Shown here in pieces: positions 1-10,677 of a stretch of DNA of 64,000 nucleotides. Under the pieces are notes generated by a model that did not search any database, had not been told where the DNA came from, and saw only the letters and a program-made list of their open reading frames with translations. The position numbers and the translations under genes are program-made. The first letter of the stretch is position 1. The number at the start of each line of letters is the position of its first letter. The DNA comes from Arenicola marina (Eukaryota > Annelida > Polychaeta > Arenicolidae): positions 39,834,811 through 39,898,810 of the forward strand of contig OZ025255.1 in assembly GCA_964019135.1 (NCBI GenBank), in the 5' to 3' direction.

Positions 1-67
1 TGCTTTGAAGCAACCCGCGGATCTCTAGACCCAATATTAACGGAGTTACGCGGGAAAATATGTTTCG

Positions 68-100
68 TGACCTTGACCTTGCTGTGACCTTGACCTTGGA
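68..100 (+). repeat. Iterated TGACCTTGACC motif
   Basis: The word TGACCTTGACC occurs twice, four bases apart, and each copy holds two TGACCT-type half-sites. Such half-sites are bound by nuclear receptors, but no gene start is visible nearby. The cluster may simply be part of a dispersed repeat. The rest of 1-380 holds nothing else that I recognise. Confidence 0.3.
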
Positions 101-381
101 TACGTTACCTGGACCGATATAGCACAACGCGCCCAAATAATGATTTCATGTTGCACGCAAGGTGTTGTTTGTCTGACTTGTCCCCTTCATAGAGAAATTG
201 AGGACACCATGTTCCCGCCAAAATGCTCCCGTAGGGTCCCATGTTAAATTTTGAGAATTTTTTGCAGAAAAACTATTCGGGCGATTTTCACAATTTGTAG
301 ACGATATATAAGGTATCTATGGGCCCAATAATAGAAATAATTGTGAGCGTCATTAAATGACAACCGAGACAGTAGTAGTGG

Positions 382-585
382 CTACATGGCGAGATGGGGA
401 TCTGACCCAGACTCTCGAGCCTTGGTGAAGAGCTGCTTTATGGTCTGCACCATCATCTTGATGATGATGAATCTATTCGATTGAGGATACAACGATGATG
501 AGGTTATGTGGTCGAAACCCCAAGTGATGGCGAAGTTGCGGAATTCCTCCGATGAGAACTGAGGCCTGTTGTCGCTCATCAGAGC
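382..585 (-). pseudogene. Ty3/gypsy integrase core fragment
   Basis: The minus-strand translation carries the central part of a retroviral-type integrase: the second catalytic aspartate in an SDNRPQFSS context, then an alpha-helical stretch ending in a short basic tail. The same piece appears at 10,012-10,440, where it sits in a longer gypsy remnant, so this is a second copy of the same family and not part of that insertion. Only about 65 codons survive, with no first aspartate and no C-terminal domain. It joins directly to a LINE fragment on its upstream side and is a dead fragment. Confidence 0.8.
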
Positions 586-599
586 GGACAGAGCGGAGT

Positions 600-1190
600 G
601 TTTTTTTGGAAAAAAATCCATGTCATCCTTTTCGGTATTAGTTTTTTCGGTGTACAAGTCTAAATAAAAGGCTCTTAGTTCATTAAGGACATAATTCTGG
701 TCTTGAATAACCTTACAATTATAATTACGTTTTTCCAGACTTAAAAAGTAGCTTGTGCATTTTTCACCCTCTTCAAACCACGCTATGTTACTTCTTACAA
801 TAGCACCGTTCGTTCTGTTCATTAGTATTTCGTCCATATTTTCTTTAACTAGAGTAATATCCTGCAAAAGCGCCGGATTTTCTCCCCTGCTATTAGTACC
901 TGTTCTAATCGATTAAGTCTTTTTTCCAGCGCCCAGAGAATATTGTGTTCTGATTTTGTTTCTGCGAGGAGAAGATATTGAAATTAACTTTTACATTATT
1001 CTTTACTGTGTCCCAAAGCAACATGCTATCCGCCCATGATTCTCTAATCAATGTCTCCTGTATAGATTCTTTCACCATGGCAACGTATTCGTTGCTTTTC
1101 AAAAGCGAGCAATTGAATTTCCAGTAACCCTTTCCCCTCACTGATAGAGCTGTACACAGCCTCATCGTTATTGCGGAGGGATCCGATAAG
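600..1190 (-). pseudogene. L1/Tx1-type LINE ORF2 fragment (endonuclease-RT linker)
   Basis: Two minus-strand reading frames (about 600-867 and 905-1,165) together match the linker between endonuclease and reverse transcriptase of L1/Tx1-type LINEs. The upstream one reads RGKGYWKFNCSLL, typical of the segment after the endonuclease, and the downstream one reads GEKCTSYFLSLEKRN, typical of the segment just before RT. A frame change between 867 and 905 breaks the ORF. No catalytic motifs are left. A fragment of the C-terminal end of a similar LINE lies at 36,640-37,110. Family assignment rests on motif recognition only. Confidence 0.75.
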
Positions 1191-1370
1191 AATCGAGGTA
1201 AAATGTGTCATGTTTACCAAATTAGAATTGACGAGAAAAAAGTCTAGTCTGGTAAAACCAAAGTGGGATATTTTGTATAATAGGTAAATTCTGTTTTATG
1301 TATAATTATGAGCTTTGTGTATTTAATACAGCAAAATACATCTTGTACTCTTAAAACAAAGTCATAATTG

Positions 1371-1540
1371 TGACTGAACTTTTTATTCTTTTTATCACCT
1401 GATACCGTGTGTTATTAGGCTTAGGCTGGGTCCCGGCACTAATTTGTAGAAATGCGCGGCGCATTTGTCCTATCAATTTGCGCAGCGCCGCCCTGGCGAG
1501 CGAGTGTGAAAATGCATTGAGGAAGTAGGCGACAACCACG
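1371..1540 (+). repeat. Dispersed repeat R1, copy 1
   Basis: This stretch is nearly identical to 39,538-39,705 in the same orientation, including the shared words GCGCGGCGCATTTGTCC and CGCCCTGGCGAGCGAGTG. Both copies end at the same point, a GGCGACAAC word, after which they diverge. No protein is supported. It is a module of a mosaic repeat whose other parts (R2, R3) lie nearby. Confidence 0.8.
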
Positions 1541-2075
1541 GTTTTTTTGCGTCAGGCCAATAGGAGAATGAAATGAAATGTTGGTGTTTTAGGCCACTTT
1601 TGTGCACATACAGGCTAAATTGGGCCAAGGAACCTCCCGGGACGGTGAAGGATGAAGGAATGAAACATGCCCCAGAGCCAATAGGAGAAGGCTATGCTGA
1701 AGGCCTGGGATGCACCACGACGAGCTAAATAAGTCATAAGAAGAGGTTATACGACTCAACGGCTGCCACGGAGAGTCAACACCCACTTCAATGCTTTGTA
1801 TCTCTAACACTAATGGCTGAATCTCCAAATCAATCACCTACCTGGCTTCTACGAACATTTGTGAAGCATTTAGAACTACTTTCGAACCAAGACCTACCAC
1901 TGTTCAGTGTTACAAGGCAACTTTTGGCACTTGTCGCGCAAGTTTACTCGATTAGCCAGTTATCGGTGTGGGAATTTCACAACTCTGGCGCTAGGGGCGC
2001 TGTTTCGTTGCTCACTCTCCGATATAGAGGGAGTTTTTGTAGCTCACTTGCGCAATCTCGTACAGGTGGCGCTAG
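1541..2075 (+). repeat. Dispersed repeat R3, copy 1 (with SINE insertion)
   Basis: The reverse complement of this segment is found at 3,597-4,012, with only scattered differences. Copy 1 is longer because a SINE fragment interrupts it at 1,569-1,676. The two copies form a wide inverted repeat around 2.1-3.6 kb. Open frames within it (for example at 1,813-2,130) have no recognisable domain and I do not treat them as genes. Confidence 0.85.
1569..1676 (-). mobile_element. 5'-truncated tRNA-derived SINE with 13-bp target duplication
   Basis: A 108-bp segment matches the tail half of the SINE at 60,558-60,743 (shared words TTTTAGGCCAC and TGGGCCAAGGAACC). It is flanked by a perfect 13-bp direct repeat, GCCAATAGGAGAA, at 1,556-1,568 and 1,677-1,689. 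The paralogous repeat copy at 3,978-3,990 has this 13-mer once, with no insert, and is therefore an empty site. The tRNA-like head is missing, as expected for 5' truncation during target-primed reverse transcription. Confidence 0.9.
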
Positions 2076-2159
2076 TGGGCGCATACGATGCGAATACGAT
2101 CCGCGCGTTGTTATGACTTCCGGCCTTTAGAGACACGAGGCGGGATGGAATTGAAAACA

Positions 2160-2360
2160 CTGTGGGGGTGGGGGGGGGGGTATAGGATTACATCGATATA
2201 GCGCTAGTTATGTCTTAAATAACGTGAATTCGCCGGTGTGCGGGGGGGGGGGGGGCTGCCTAACACCCACCTCTGCAATACACTCCGTACCGAAAAATGT
2301 ATTTGTGTGCGACCGGGGATTTGGGGGGGGGAGTGGGGGGGGGGGGAAGGGTCGCCATCC
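2160..2360. repeat. G-homopolymer-rich stretch
   Basis: Several G runs of 8-13 bases lie close together. The open reading frames that cross them are low-complexity by-products. Nothing else is recognisable between the R3 repeat and the TIR element that begins at 2,566. Confidence 0.6.
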
Positions 2361-2565
2361 ACATACGCCATGCACCTGCCCACCCCCAAATGGAGCGCAA
2401 CTGAAAAAACAACAGAAACCACAACGTTCGTACGAGTACCGGTAGGCCTACGTATTAAAACCCAAAGTGTTCACTGTAAAGTCTTTGGCGGCATTGACCT
2501 AGCCAAGAAATTAAATAATGAATTGGAATGCGTGTCGTGGAATAGGCCTACGGCGCAAAACAGTA

Positions 2566-3490
2566 GGGGAACATGGGGCAAAATGACCACCTTAACTTTC
2601 TTTTCAAATTTTTGGAGGACAAGCAGTGCCATAAAGAGCCAAATTTTGGTAAACTGACAACAGTAGTATTTTGAATAACATAATTTTGTTACATGCGAGT
2701 GACACGAACTCAATTTTTACTATAACAAAACACACGTTTTATGTCACAGTGGGTCAAGGCACCCGCGGAACCCCCCCACCAGATTTGTATAATAGTGCCG
2801 CCCCCCCCCCCTCCCCATCTGCGTTTTATCCTGACGAGCTGCATGTATCGAATGGAGACACGATGTCGCGTGCCGCCTGGCTCTGCCTCAACCAACGCTT
2901 CTGGCTCCCAGGGGCGCACAACTCTCCCTTCTTAAAGCTCCCTGTGACGCACATCGTTTTCTTCTTCAAGCATATTCATGATCATCAAAGATGTTCCGAT
3001 TCAGTGGACATATCATCCAGTTTGATAAAGATAATCGTTTCTGTTAGAGTATACATATTAAATTGGATGTGGGTAAAACGGCCCACTGGGTCATTTTGCC
3101 CCAAGCAGCGTGGGTCATTTTGCCCCTGTTAGTAAACTTAACATTTGACCGCTGTATGAAAAATAAGGCGCAGTATATTCCGCATCTGAATTACGTTTGG
3201 GGCTTGACTTGTACTTATCTTTGATCGTGTTAATTTATCAACATTTTCCCCCAAGCTAGTATCCACTGAGCTCCACTTTCTTCCAGTGTTTACCATAAAA
3301 ACAGCCCAGAATCTTTTACTTCGGTAACGGAGGTCAGCTGTCTGCTTCAGCGCCCATGTAGATTTGTTAAGGTATCATGTAACAAACAGGAATAAATATA
3401 AAACGCTTCAATACAGGTGGCAGCACCGCAAGTGCGCGATATTGTGGTGGGCCATTTGACCCCGATGGGTCATTTTGCCCCATGTTCCCC
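2566..3490. mobile_element. Non-autonomous TIR element, family A (TA-flanked)
   Basis: The ends are inverted repeats of about 23 bp beginning GGGGAACATGGGGCAAAA, each bordered by TA, as in Tc1/mariner-type insertions. The inner word GGGTCATTTTGCCCC recurs at 3,087 and 3,108 and again at the right end. No transposase is encoded. The right three quarters is shared with 24,478-25,296. The superfamily call rests only on the TA flank. Confidence 0.75.
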
Positions 3491-3596
3491 TAGGTCTGAA
3501 AATGAGGACGGCCCTTGTTGCAAGTAACCTTAAGTTAGCTGGCGGAGTATTATAGGGAAGCACTTTGAACGCGGAACTCAACGAGCATACATCAGT

Positions 3597-4012
3597 GCGC
3601 AGCGCCACCTGTACGAGGTTGCGCAAGTGAGCTACAAAAACTCCCTCTATATCGGAGAGTGAGCAACGAAACAGCGCCCCTAGCGCCAAAGTTGTGAAAT
3701 TCCCACACCGATAACTGGCTAATCGAGTAAATTTGCGCGGCGAGTGCCAAAAGTTGCCTTGTAACACTGAATAGTGGTAGGTCTTGGTTCGAAAGTAGTT
3801 CTAAATGTTTCACAAATGTTCGTAGAAGCCAGGTAGGTGATTGATTTGGAGATTCAGCCATTAGTTTTAGAGATACAAAGCATTGAAGTGGGTGTTGACG
3901 CTCCGTGGCTGCCGTTGAGTCGTATAACCTCTTCTTATTTAGCTCGTCGTGGCGCATCCCAGGCCTTCAGCATAGCCTTCTCCTATTGGCCTGACGCAAA
4001 AAAACCGTGGCG
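3597..4012 (-). repeat. Dispersed repeat R3, copy 2 (inverted, empty of SINE)
   Basis: This is the reverse complement of 1,541-2,075 without the SINE insertion. It ends at CGTGG followed by the CGACAAC word that also ends R1. The uninterrupted sequence at 3,978-3,990 gives the pre-insertion state of copy 1. Confidence 0.85.
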
Positions 4013-4194
4013 ACAACAGAGGGTTCATGAGTTCAGTTGTTGAAAATCCTCGTGATCTTCCTCTGAGTGGGGAGTAAGGTCTGGGAGTAAAATGTACCAC
4101 CTGACCGCCCTATCGGACCACAATCTCCGCGTTCGGTTATGCACTCCGCGGAGTCCGACTACTCCGCTCGCATACCCGAACTCACCCAGAGATG

Positions 4195-4570
4195 TAATGG
4201 AGCCCTAGCGGAGTGAGTCGAAGGCAGATAGTGACAATGAGGCTCAAATCAAATGCAACAAGTCATATCTCATCTCGCCAGGCTATGCCCAAGTTTATAG
4301 AGATTAGCTGAAACTGATATAAGCTTACTTACCACTTTGTTGTGGTTTATGTATTCGGTTAGGCTGACAAAGTAATAATAAATTCCAAATTTATTTCTGT
4401 GGTTTCATTAGTCACACTTGCATCTCAGGTTGACAGATATAAACAGGAAGTTCTACCTGGTAGAGAATCATGGGATTGATATTGACTTTAAAACTTAGAT
4501 GGTTGCATTACGAATGCAGGGTACGTTATGCTACATCCCCTCAAATATTTTTTTTATTCATAAGCATTGT
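4195..4570 (+). repeat. Dispersed repeat R2, copy 1
   Basis: This matches 39,716-39,840 followed by 40,653-40,875 in the same orientation; the other copy is split by an 812-bp insertion. Shared words include GGCTCAAATC and TCACACTTGCATCTCAGG. No protein is recognisable. The following 280 bases (4,571-4,850) hold nothing I can name and may be the 5' UTR of the next LINE. Confidence 0.8.
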
Positions 4571-5015
4571 CAAGCATAGCTTGAGAAGAAAGACGAAAAT
4601 TGGAGAGGGAATAAATAATGGAAATTCAATCACTTTCTTGAAATCACTTTCCGCAACCGATCGCACGCACGCTTAGCAAACGAGCTCTCGATTTACAACC
4701 GATTTTCGCTACAAATTGAACGAATCTTCAAAAATATTTGGCTACATAAGTTATAGGAATACTCCAGGAAGATATTTCTATACTCAAAACGACGGAAATT
4801 CTGCATTTGTGGTGACTGTGAACCATATAAACTTTATACCTCAGGACTATTGAACAGGCAAGGCGACATATTTATTCTCGCACCTGCTGCCTGTTACGAG
4901 TTAAGCCTAGGTGCTAATCCCCTAACAGCAGGTATGAAGTGCGAAGGACTGCCCACCGGCTCGTGTCCTTTCAGCCGTGACGGGCTCGGCGTAGAGCTCA
5001 CACAGGGCGACTTGA

Positions 5016-6443
5016 CGCTGTGCGCCCATTGCCGCGACGTTCGCTTCTCAGCATGCGGGGGGAGCCCCACCCCCCTCTCAGCCGAACCCCGGCCTCTGTG
5101 TGGATGCCTGCCGGAAGACGGACTCCAAGTTGGACACCATACGGTGCTTTCTCTGTCGGGTGTGGTTCCACCAGCTGTGCGTCGGGGCCACGGAGGCAGA
5201 GGCGGCGGGCCTGTGGACTTGCCCCACATGTCGGACGGTACCCAGTGTTGTCATGAGCCTCCACGCCATGGTGACAACACTGACGAACACCCTGACGGCA
5301 GTCAACAAGCGACTGACCAGACTGGAGGACCGAAACAGCGGCTTGCAGAAGGACGTAAAGGACAAGACCGACCGCTGCGACAAGCTGACGAAGGAGGTTT
5401 CAGACGTGAGACGGGAAAACGCCAAGCTGACTGCCAACATCCAGAAGACGACATGGACAACACTACGGGCCGGACAGCCAGACAAGACGCTCCTCATCGG
5501 GACAAGCCTCATCAGAGACGTTGACGAGAGGAAGCTGAAGGACACGAGCGTCATCAGTGTCTCTGGAGCGACACTTCCGACCCTGACGGACCGACTGAAG
5601 GCCATCCCCACGACGTTCAAGCGCATTGTCATCGTGGGAGGGGGCAACGACTGCTCCAATCGCGGCGCTTCCCTGAACACCATCGTGGAGCGCTTCAGTA
5701 AGCTCATCCGGGCTGCCAAGGACAAAGCTGCCTCCGTGATGGTGTCTGCCATCTGTCCACGACTTGGCACGGACATGAGGGAACGCATCAACATGGTTAA
5801 CTCCGGCCTGCAAGGACTATGCGACGACATGGGATGCGACTTTACCGACAACTCCCCCCTGTTTAGGCTTAATGACGGATCCTTCAACGACGGATACATG
5901 ACGAATGACGCGACACATCTGACGTGCAAGGGCCAGAACAGACTCTGCCAACTGCTCAAGTTGACACCAACAGACGATGCGGACAAGGACAAAGACGTCT
6001 GTACCCGACCCCGTAAGACCCCCAAGGACCACGACGGACGTGGACGCAGCCGGACGGATCAGGACGGACCGGCGACGGGACCAGGACGACGACATAACGC
6101 GAGAGTAGACAGGAGACCTGCGTATCGCATCGCCGACCGCGGAGAACGGGACCGTGACGGAGACGACTGGACCCAGGTTCAGCGACGGCACCGTGACGGA
6201 GGCGAGTGGACGCGGGGACAGCGACGGCACTGTGACGGAGGCGAGAGGACGCAGGTAGAGGGACGGCACCGTGACGGAGGCGAGTGGACACATGTAGAGC
6301 GACGGCACCGAGCCCGACGAGAGACGACAGACAGATCGCGCGTGACAGAGAAGACGAACGACCAGCCTAGGTGTTACTACTGCGCGGAGGAAGGACATGT
6401 GACCGACAACTGCCGACATGGACACTACGTCACTTGTAAATAA
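5016..6443 (+). CDS. LINE ORF1 protein: PHD finger, coiled coil, SGNH esterase, CCHC knuckle
   Basis: ORF1 proteins of CR1-group LINEs bind their own RNA and help retrotransposition. The frame is open from 5,016. In order the translation shows a PHD-like finger at about 5,090-5,230 (FHQLC and WTCPTC), a heptad-rich coiled coil at about 5,250-5,450, and an SGNH/GDSL hydrolase fold at about 5,480-5,970. The hydrolase has its serine in GTS (usually GDS), an asparagine in GGGND and the Asp-His pair in DATHL. A 13-residue repeat built on RHRDGGEWT follows, four units at 6,150-6,310, then a CCHC knuckle (C-x2-C-x4-H-x4-C) near the end. There is no ATG at the front. The upstream frame from ATG 4,934 carries an extra CAHC pair and probably joined this one before a frameshift near 5,095. 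The protein is otherwise uninterrupted. Confidence 0.85.
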   Translation, partial: RCAPIAATFASQHAGGAPPPSQPNPGLCVDACRKTDSKLDTIRCFLCRVWFHQLCVGATEAEAAGLWTCPTCRTVPSVVMSLHAMVTTLTNTLTAVNKRLTRLEDRNSGLQKDVKDKTDRCDKLTKEVSDVRRENAKLTANIQKTTWTTLRAGQPDKTLLIGTSLIRDVDERKLKDTSVISVSGATLPTLTDRLKAIPTTFKRIVIVGGGNDCSNRGASLNTIVERFSKLIRAAKDKAASVMVSAICPRLGTDMRERINMVNSGLQGLCDDMGCDFTDNSPLFRLNDGSFNDGYMTNDATHLTCKGQNRLCQLLKLTPTDDADKDKDVCTRPRKTPKDHDGRGRSRTDQDGPATGPGRRHNARVDRRPAYRIADRGERDRDGDDWTQVQRRHRDGGEWTRGQRRHCDGGERTQVEGRHRDGGEWTHVERRHRARRETTDRSRVTEKTNDQPRCYYCAEEGHVTDNCRHGHYVTCK

Positions 6444-6470
6444 GTATTCGGCAATGGAGGAAGGGCCGAT

Positions 6471-9400
6471 ATGTTAAGTGATGGCTCCACTGACGATTTA
6501 ATATTATGTAGCAAGTCTGATTTACATTTTATGAATGAGGGGAGCTGTCAATGTGATTTTACTGGGCAACTAGGCAGTAAAGCCCATATTTTAAGCGATC
6601 TAACCGACACAGATGTTGTACATTGTAATGATGAGCTTTGGTTTATGGAAGATGACATGTTACGTGATGTTTTAACGATACCATGCAAGGTAAAAGAGTC
6701 AAAAGATATTTTAAGCCGTGCTGCAGATAGTGTAAGATACCGGCCTGATCAGCCTTTTATGATGAATGAGGATCATACATGTGCCCCTACCGACATAATA
6801 GCTACACCCAAGAATAATGAGGTAAGGTACGACCCCACATCTGTCCAGGACTGCCGCAATCATGAAAAGGTAAGTGAACGACAGGAGAATTTAGTGGCAG
6901 CGATCAAAGCCAACGAAGATGAAGAGTTATTTAGGCTCGCGCCATTTCATCAGAGAAATGTAAAAAATCTCAAGATAGCCCACATTAACATAAACAGCGT
7001 ACGACATAAGTTTGGACCGCTTAGCCAAGCACTGGGAAAAGGCGCTTTAGATGTCTTGTTCATTCAAGAGACTAAGTTAGACGATAGCTTTCCGGCAGGC
7101 CAATTTACTTTAAATGGGTACAAGGTCCACCGAAATGATAATACAGACAGCTCTGGAGGCATAATGGTGCAGGTAAGAGACGATATACCACACCGGCGGC
7201 GCAAGGATATAGAAATTAATGAAAACGAGAAGGGGCGTATCGAATCCCTGGCAATAGAAGTGACGCTGAATGCTGAAAAGTGGCTCTTTCTCAGTGTATA
7301 CAAGCAGCCGAAGGTAAAAAACGCATTACTTGTGACAAAGATCGATAGCCTTCTGAATGCAATCGCTGCTGAACAGGTTAACCTTGTACTGTTGGGAGAT
7401 TTAAATGTAAACATGTTAAACCATAAAAATTGTCTGAATGACGTATTAGAGGTCTATGGTACTAAAAATATCGTTAAGTCACCAACTTGTTTCAAAGGTA
7501 AAATACCGACCTTAATTGATGTTGTGATTACAAATGTGTCGAAGCGCTTACGAGATGTATAGATACGGGCCTCAGCGATTTTCACCATATGGTTTGCGTA
7601 GCAACGAAAATAGAAGTTCCCATTAGGCAGCAGAAACGTGTCTATTATCGAAGCTTTAAACATTTTGATGAGATTAAATACAAAGACGATCTAGCATCGG
7701 TACCTTTTCATGTAGGTGAAGTCTTTGAAGATGTTGATGATTCATATTGGTTTTGTAGCACATTGATCAAAGAGGTCGTTGATAGACATGCACCAACCAA
7801 GCAACGGGTAGTTAAGAATAACTGTGTGCCCTATATGAATAGCCATCTTCGCAAAGCCATAAATGTAAAAAATATGCTGAGACGGAAGTACGAGCAATTG
7901 AGTAGCCAAGAGAATTGGGAAAAATACAGAAAGCAAAGGAATCTCATAGGACGTCTTCGGAAAGTAAGCATGCAAAAGTACATAAAGGGGAAATGTAGCG
8001 AAGCTACGACTAACGGGAAGGAATTCTGGAAAGTTGTAAAACCACTTATATCAAGAAAAAACACAAGCAGCGGAAACGTGTTACTGAAAGAGCGAGACGA
8101 AATAATATCAGATCCATCAAAGGTAAGTGACATATTTAATCAATATTTCACAGACGTTGCCAAAGACATAGGCCAACAAGATGAAATACCAGATGATCAA
8201 CCAATAGACGAAACCCTTCTTTATCACAAAGACCATAAATCCGTTATGGCTATAAAGAAAGGTAACCAAGGTATAACGGAAACTTTTAACTTTCGGGCAG
8301 TAAGTAGCCACGAAATATACAATGCACTTAAAGGCATTGACGTGTCGAAAGCTAGTGGCTACGACAAGATACCTCCGAAGCTTATCAAGCTGGGAGCTGC
8401 CATCCTGTGTGAGCCATTAAGGTATATGTTAAATATGACGATTAATTGTAATACGTTTCCAAAAGAACTAAAATACGCTGAAGTCACACCAATTTTCAAG
8501 AAGAAGGACAACTTAAATAAGGAAAACTACAGGCCAGTAAGTGTTCTCCCCTGTATCTCCAAGATATATGAAAAAATATTGTGTGACCAGTTTATGTCCT
8601 TTATGGAACCCAGGTTATCACCCAGACTATCTGGGTTTAGAAAGGGACACAGTTGTCAAAGCCTACTGATGCGCTTAGTTGAAGACTCCAAAAATGCATT
8701 AGATAATAATCAAGTTATGGGAGCTATACTAATGGATCTCTGAAAAGCATTCGGTTGTCTTCCACATAGATTATTGATTACCAAGATGAACGCTTATGGC
8801 ATAAGTAAACAATCATGTACGCTAGTTGCAAGCTATCTTACGAACCGCGAACTGAGTGTAAAACTAGGACATAATCGGAGCGAGTGGCTTGCCCTCAAGA
8901 AAGGAGCACCACAGGGATCTGTTTTTGGTCCACATCTGTATAATGTATTTACGAATGACCTGCTTGTATCCACCGCACGGGGAACCGATAAGTATAATTA
9001 TGCTGATGATAATACTGTGGCGGCTCAAGGTAAGGAGTTTAACAAGGTTAAAGTAACTCTAGAGAAGGCGTTATCGGAGATAACAAAGTGGTTCGTCGAC
9101 AATTACATGAAAGCGAACCCAAGTAAGTACCAGGCAATCGTGTTTGAAAAGAGAAACGAATTAAGTCAGCACAGATCGTTTTCGATTTCTGGAACAGAAC
9201 TGGCAGCACAACAGGAAGTAACATTACTAGGTATTCAACTGGACGCTAGGTTAACTTTCGGCAACCATATATCAAGTTTATGCAAGAAGGCTGGAAAAAG
9301 TCTCAATATTTTAGCTAGAGTTTCTAAATCAATGGATGTTGATAGCAAACTTACGTTATTTCATGCTTTTATTCTTTCACATTTTAATTATTGTCCCCTT

Positions 9401-9840
9401 GTATGGCATTTTTGCGTAAGATTGAAAAGATACAGGAGCGGGCATTGAGGTATGTGTTTAATGACTTTAGATCAGAATACGCAGAGTTGAGGAAGAGAGC
9501 GGGTAGACCATTGCTATATATTGAACGATTGCGCTGCATATCATTAGAAGTTTACAAGAGTATCAACAAGATTGGGCCTAGTTATCTTCAGGACATGTAT
9601 AACGTGAAGGAAAACAATTACATTTTAAAAAATGGGCCAAATATATGTATGCCACGCGTTAAGACAACAGCTTATGGCCACAATTCATTGAAGTATCAAG
9701 GTAGCAAGCTATGGAACATGCTCAACAAGGAAACGAAGTTAGCCAAATCTGCCAAGGAATTTAAAACAACGCTGTCAACCTCGGATGTGTTCTTGTGTCA
9801 CTGTAATTCGTGCACATTATGTAACATAGCTAATGGGTAA
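6471..9840 (+). pseudogene. LINE ORF2 (endonuclease + reverse transcriptase), three breaks
   Basis: ORF2 nicks target DNA and copies the RNA into it. After about 160 unassigned residues the apurinic-type endonuclease begins near 6,970, with HININS, the catalytic glutamate in QETKLD, GDLNVNML and a late SDF motif after 7,560. Reverse transcriptase follows with the fingers at 8,450-8,700, APQGSVFGP at 8,908 and the catalytic YADD at 8,999. The C-terminal region ends at 9,840. Three lesions disable it: a frameshift near 7,560 in the endonuclease end, an in-frame TGA at 8,741 just before the conserved KAF of the first RT aspartate block, and a frameshift near 9,415. Otherwise the frame is well kept, so inactivation is fairly recent. 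Confidence 0.9.
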
Positions 9841-10011
9841 GGTTTTATGAGATGCAAAGGTTGTTATATTTTCATTGTCATATGTATATATATCTCATCC
9901 GCTCATGTCATTTTATCATTGTCGGTCAATAGCACGTGTGCTAATGTTTATTGTTGACTTTTACATACTGACGTTAAATAAAACTTTATCTTATCTTATC
10001 TATGCGATTGA

Positions 10012-10671
10012 GGATACAACAATGATGAGGTTATGTGGTCGAAACCCCAAGTGATGGCGAAGTTGCGGAATTCTTCCGATGAGAACTGAGGCCTGTTGTC
10101 GCTCATCAGTCGCTCTGGGATGCCTTGCGCCTCAAATATCCCCTTTAAGTGAGCGATGATAGTGCGGGATGTGGTGCTGTGAAGTTTCCTCACTACTGGG
10201 AACTTGCTGTAGCTGTCAGCAACAAGGAGGTAATTACTTTGTTCCCAGTAGAACAAGTCCGTAGCAAGTGTTTGCCATTGATTGGGTGGCACATCCATTG
10301 ACATCAGTGGCTTCTTTGCTGGCCGATCTCTGGTGTTTCTGGCATTTTGACTTCGCCCGTAGTCTGCGCTTCTCAAAGCCTTGGAAAGATAACATAAGAT
10401 AAGATAATAAACATTAGCACAAGTGCTACTGACCGACAATGATAAAAATCATCTGGTGAGCATAGTGCAACTGGTTGAGCACGTCCTGACAAAGCGATTT
10501 CGGGATGACAATAATCCTTGTGCCTTTCAAAATTACCCCATCTGCTATAGCAAGTTCTTCACGATAGTTCCAGTAACCATGAAGATGGGATAGATATTCT
10601 GATCGTGTGGGTGGCCAGCCGATGGGATTCATCTCTCGAATCTGTGTGATGTGAGTGGGACTGGCATTCAT
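10012..10671 (-). pseudogene. Gypsy integrase region
   Basis: The segment at 10,446-10,671 matches the region just before the integrase zinc-binding domain. From about 10,385 down, the catalytic core has its first aspartate in ATDLFYW and its second in SDNRPQF, with the usual spacing of about 60 residues. The glutamate-containing end is lost where the CR1-like LINE tail abuts at 10,005. A 59-bp LINE 3' fragment at 10,387-10,445 splits the two halves and removes the HHCC cysteines. The same region is present at 382-585. Confidence 0.85.
10387..10445 (-). mobile_element. CR1-like LINE 3' UTR fragment
   Basis: This is the reverse complement of the 3' end of the LINE at 4,850-10,005, including the TTATC-type tail (here GATAAGATAA) and the word ATTGTCGGTCA. 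It is a strongly 5'-truncated insertion into the gypsy integrase region. Confidence 0.8.
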
Positions 10672-10677
10672 ATGAGA

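Larger units (their letters stand above)
4850..10005 (+). mobile_element. CR1-like LINE, nearly full length, degenerate
   Basis: An ORF1 (PHD finger, coiled coil, esterase, zinc knuckle) is followed 27 bases later by an ORF2 (endonuclease and RT) and a short 3' UTR that ends in AATAAAACTTTATC and a TTATC microsatellite rather than poly(A). This domain set and microsatellite tail are known for CR1/L2-group LINEs. The 5' boundary is uncertain. A piece of the same 3' UTR lies inverted at 10,387-10,445, showing that the family inserted more than once here. ORF1 is much more GC-rich than ORF2. Confidence 0.85.

Noticed and set aside
68..100. Nuclear receptor response element
   Set aside because: The half-sites are real, but there is no gene start nearby and the motif may belong to a repeat; kept only as a repeat entry.
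382..600. Continuation of the gypsy element at 10 kb beyond the LINE
   Set aside because: The integrase segment at 382-585 overlaps what is already present at 10,012-10,440, so it is a second copy.
5078..6425. Long minus-strand open frames opposite LINE ORF1
   Set aside because: They are shadows caused by GC-rich coding on the plus strand, and have no known domain.
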